A DNA stretch of 64,000 bases from Phoronis australis (lineage: Eukaryota; Phoronida; Phoronidae), in assembly GCA_002633005.1 (NCBI GenBank), contig NMRA01000490.1, positions 230,170 to 294,169 on the forward strand, read 5' to 3'. The translations under genes and the position numbers were made by a program. Shown here in pieces: positions 62,422-64,000 of this stretch. Position 1 is the stretch's first letter, and each line of letters starts with the position of its first letter. The notes beneath the pieces were generated by a model. The model was not told where the DNA came from, did no database searches, and worked only from the letters and a program-made list of their open reading frames with translations.

Positions 62422-64000
62422 CATTAATCCAAGTGATTTATTTTTTAATTCGGTTGTACTTTAAGTAATTACAGAACCATTTAAGTGATGTCAGTGTTTG
62501 AAGTTGTCACATTTTAAAGTACGTGTAACATGACTAGACATCTATTCCTCAATTGGCAGCAGGAAATGAAGTATTGGCTTGGTCAGAGTATGGACTAATG
62601 GTGAAACTTTTTTCAAGTTCTAAATATTTGCCTCGGTATTGTTTCTTGTTAAGTAAACACTGACTGAATGGTGAAGAGAAATATTGTGATACAGCTGAAT
62701 TCTTCGATTGCAAATATTTTTGTTCTGTAGAAATGTAACCCAAATTAACTCAACTAATTGCACGACGTGGTTGAGCCATGTTCACTTGAGTAGCCTATTG
62801 AACGCTTGTCCCTAGCACATGGCGTGTTTCCATGGACTTGTCGATGTATTGATTCTACTCTCACTTGTTTTAACCATATATGCTCTTGAGTCATCAACAT
62901 ATGTGGCTGCTCTAATCCTTGAGTCGAATTTTCAAGGTCATTCCCAAGGTCATCCTTTTTGATGCGTTTGTTCCTGCCCCTTAAGTTTTGCAATTGCAAT
63001 ATGCTCTTTAGTGTTCGTTCAAACTGTGCTTTGTTTCAGTAGCAGTTGGCTCTGATGGAATACTCTAGCAAAAGATTTGAGAGGTCACCTCTATTGGTAC
63101 TTTTAAATCTTCTTACATAGTTGATAGTCCACTGGTTATTTAGGATTAAAAATGTCCACATTTGGGTAACCCCGGAACATCACATTTCAGAAATGTCCGA
63201 TTCCCGACTATAGTAACTTTTAAGGAAAATTTACACGTTGGTTGTCACAGTTTGGAGCACAGCTTTCACCAAACAACATTCGGTGGAATTTAAGGTTACA
63301 CAACATATGAAATCTTCATGCATTTTTAACATAGTGATTCAGCTTATAGAACTACAATGATTACTAAAACTATTTTAAATTGGTATTGAACCTTGGCCTT
63401 GGTTGAACTTGGTCAAATTTAGCCACAAGAGGGCAGCGTGCGCATGTGTGTGACTGAGAAGTGAATATCTCGGCTAACAAATAATATCAAAAACAAATTG
63501 TGTTGAGATCAGACCCAGGCTTCGGAGTGGTTGCAGCCCAGCAGTTTGCTAGTAGAACTAAAATCTAATGTGGCTAGTCCTCCAGTATAAATATCCTACA
63601 TAACTGAGAAGGTCACCAGCCTCAGTTACAATTAAATCTTCCGAATGGCTAGAAGCCAATTCCAGGATCCCTGATTTCTAATTAAATCACGAAACAACAA
63701 ATTTTGTTTTTTTTATTGCTCTTACCAAAGCTAGTAACTTTACAAAGTCTGTATCCAACCCATCAATAATCATGAAAATGTGTTTTTCCGACCACGAAAG
63801 TAATTGTTTCCTTTTCAAGGCTCTTGTGATAAGCACCCTCACCTTGGGTTTGGCTGTGAGTATGTTTGGGAAATGACAGATATAACGTGCCCGCATTTTG
63901 AGAACCAGTTTTCTCCACTGAATAATGGGTGTCAAACTGGTGAGCGCGTTTTATCCGTATGTATGTGCCTGGATATACTGTGTCTTAATTATCAAGGTGA
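62422..64000. other. no supported gene
   Basis: The remaining minus-strand frames (62549-62743, 62754-62999, 63687-63935) carry no motif and no splice support. No terminal repeats or tandem arrays were seen. Confidence 0.4.

Noticed and set aside
1-64000. CRISPR arrays, operons, bacterial promoters or ribosome binding sites
   Set aside because: There are no regularly spaced repeats with unique spacers, and composition and gene density are those of an animal nuclear genome.

Overview
The window looks like eukaryotic, gene-poor, AT-leaning nuclear DNA from an animal, most likely a marine invertebrate. Nothing is organised as operons. Candidate exons are short and end in GTAAGT-type donors, and the DNA is littered with small inverted-repeat transposons, non-LTR retrotransposon tails, a tRNA-like element and minisatellites. 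A zinc-cysteine module of the P2X7-receptor 'ballast' type, THAP-domain DNA, TTAA-flanked transposons and frequent AGGCCT words fit an echinoderm, hemichordate or amphioxus-like genome. That placement is inference; no gene here fixes the species. Layout: 1-12000 contains no gene, RNA or transposon that I can support. 12000-24000 has a possible CpG-rich first exon (17575), a tRNA-like element (19777-19852) and a deleted MITE copy (15987-16116). 24000-27360 is the most interesting stretch. A second copy of that MITE (24021-24140) is followed by a TTAA-flanked segment of about 3.1 kb (24212-27351) with related terminal inverted repeats. Inside it lie a THAP DNA-binding domain on the minus strand, starting 172 bp from one terminus, and a P2X7-ballast-like cysteine module on the plus strand, facing it. 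Both are frame-damaged. The segment reads as a decayed Kolobok-like DNA transposon, in which a THAP protein is expected, with an unexpected P2X7-like module in it. 27990-28350 holds a hAT-like MITE and a foldback element. 30898-31054 is a 37-bp minisatellite, and 31115-31918 is the 3' part of a non-LTR retrotransposon on the minus strand. 34000-46000 has two candidate first exons (35846, 39421), a 293-bp inverted-repeat element (40217-40509) and an 18-bp minisatellite (43905-44049). 46166-49238 is a direct duplication whose two copies meet at the window's only N. Copy 1 carries a MITE missing from copy 2, and copy 2 carries a hAT-like insertion missing from copy 1. This looks like two haplotypes placed end to end by the assembler, and it provides natural empty sites that define both transposons. 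50000-64000 has a 16-bp tandem repeat, two candidate first exons (55340 and 60101), a 205-bp nested foldback element (56834-57038), a possible hAT-like MITE (57611-57856), a second non-LTR tail (about 59150-59463) and a well-formed TTAA MITE (62103-62417). No complete gene can be assembled from the window. The host exon calls are tentative and unidentified.
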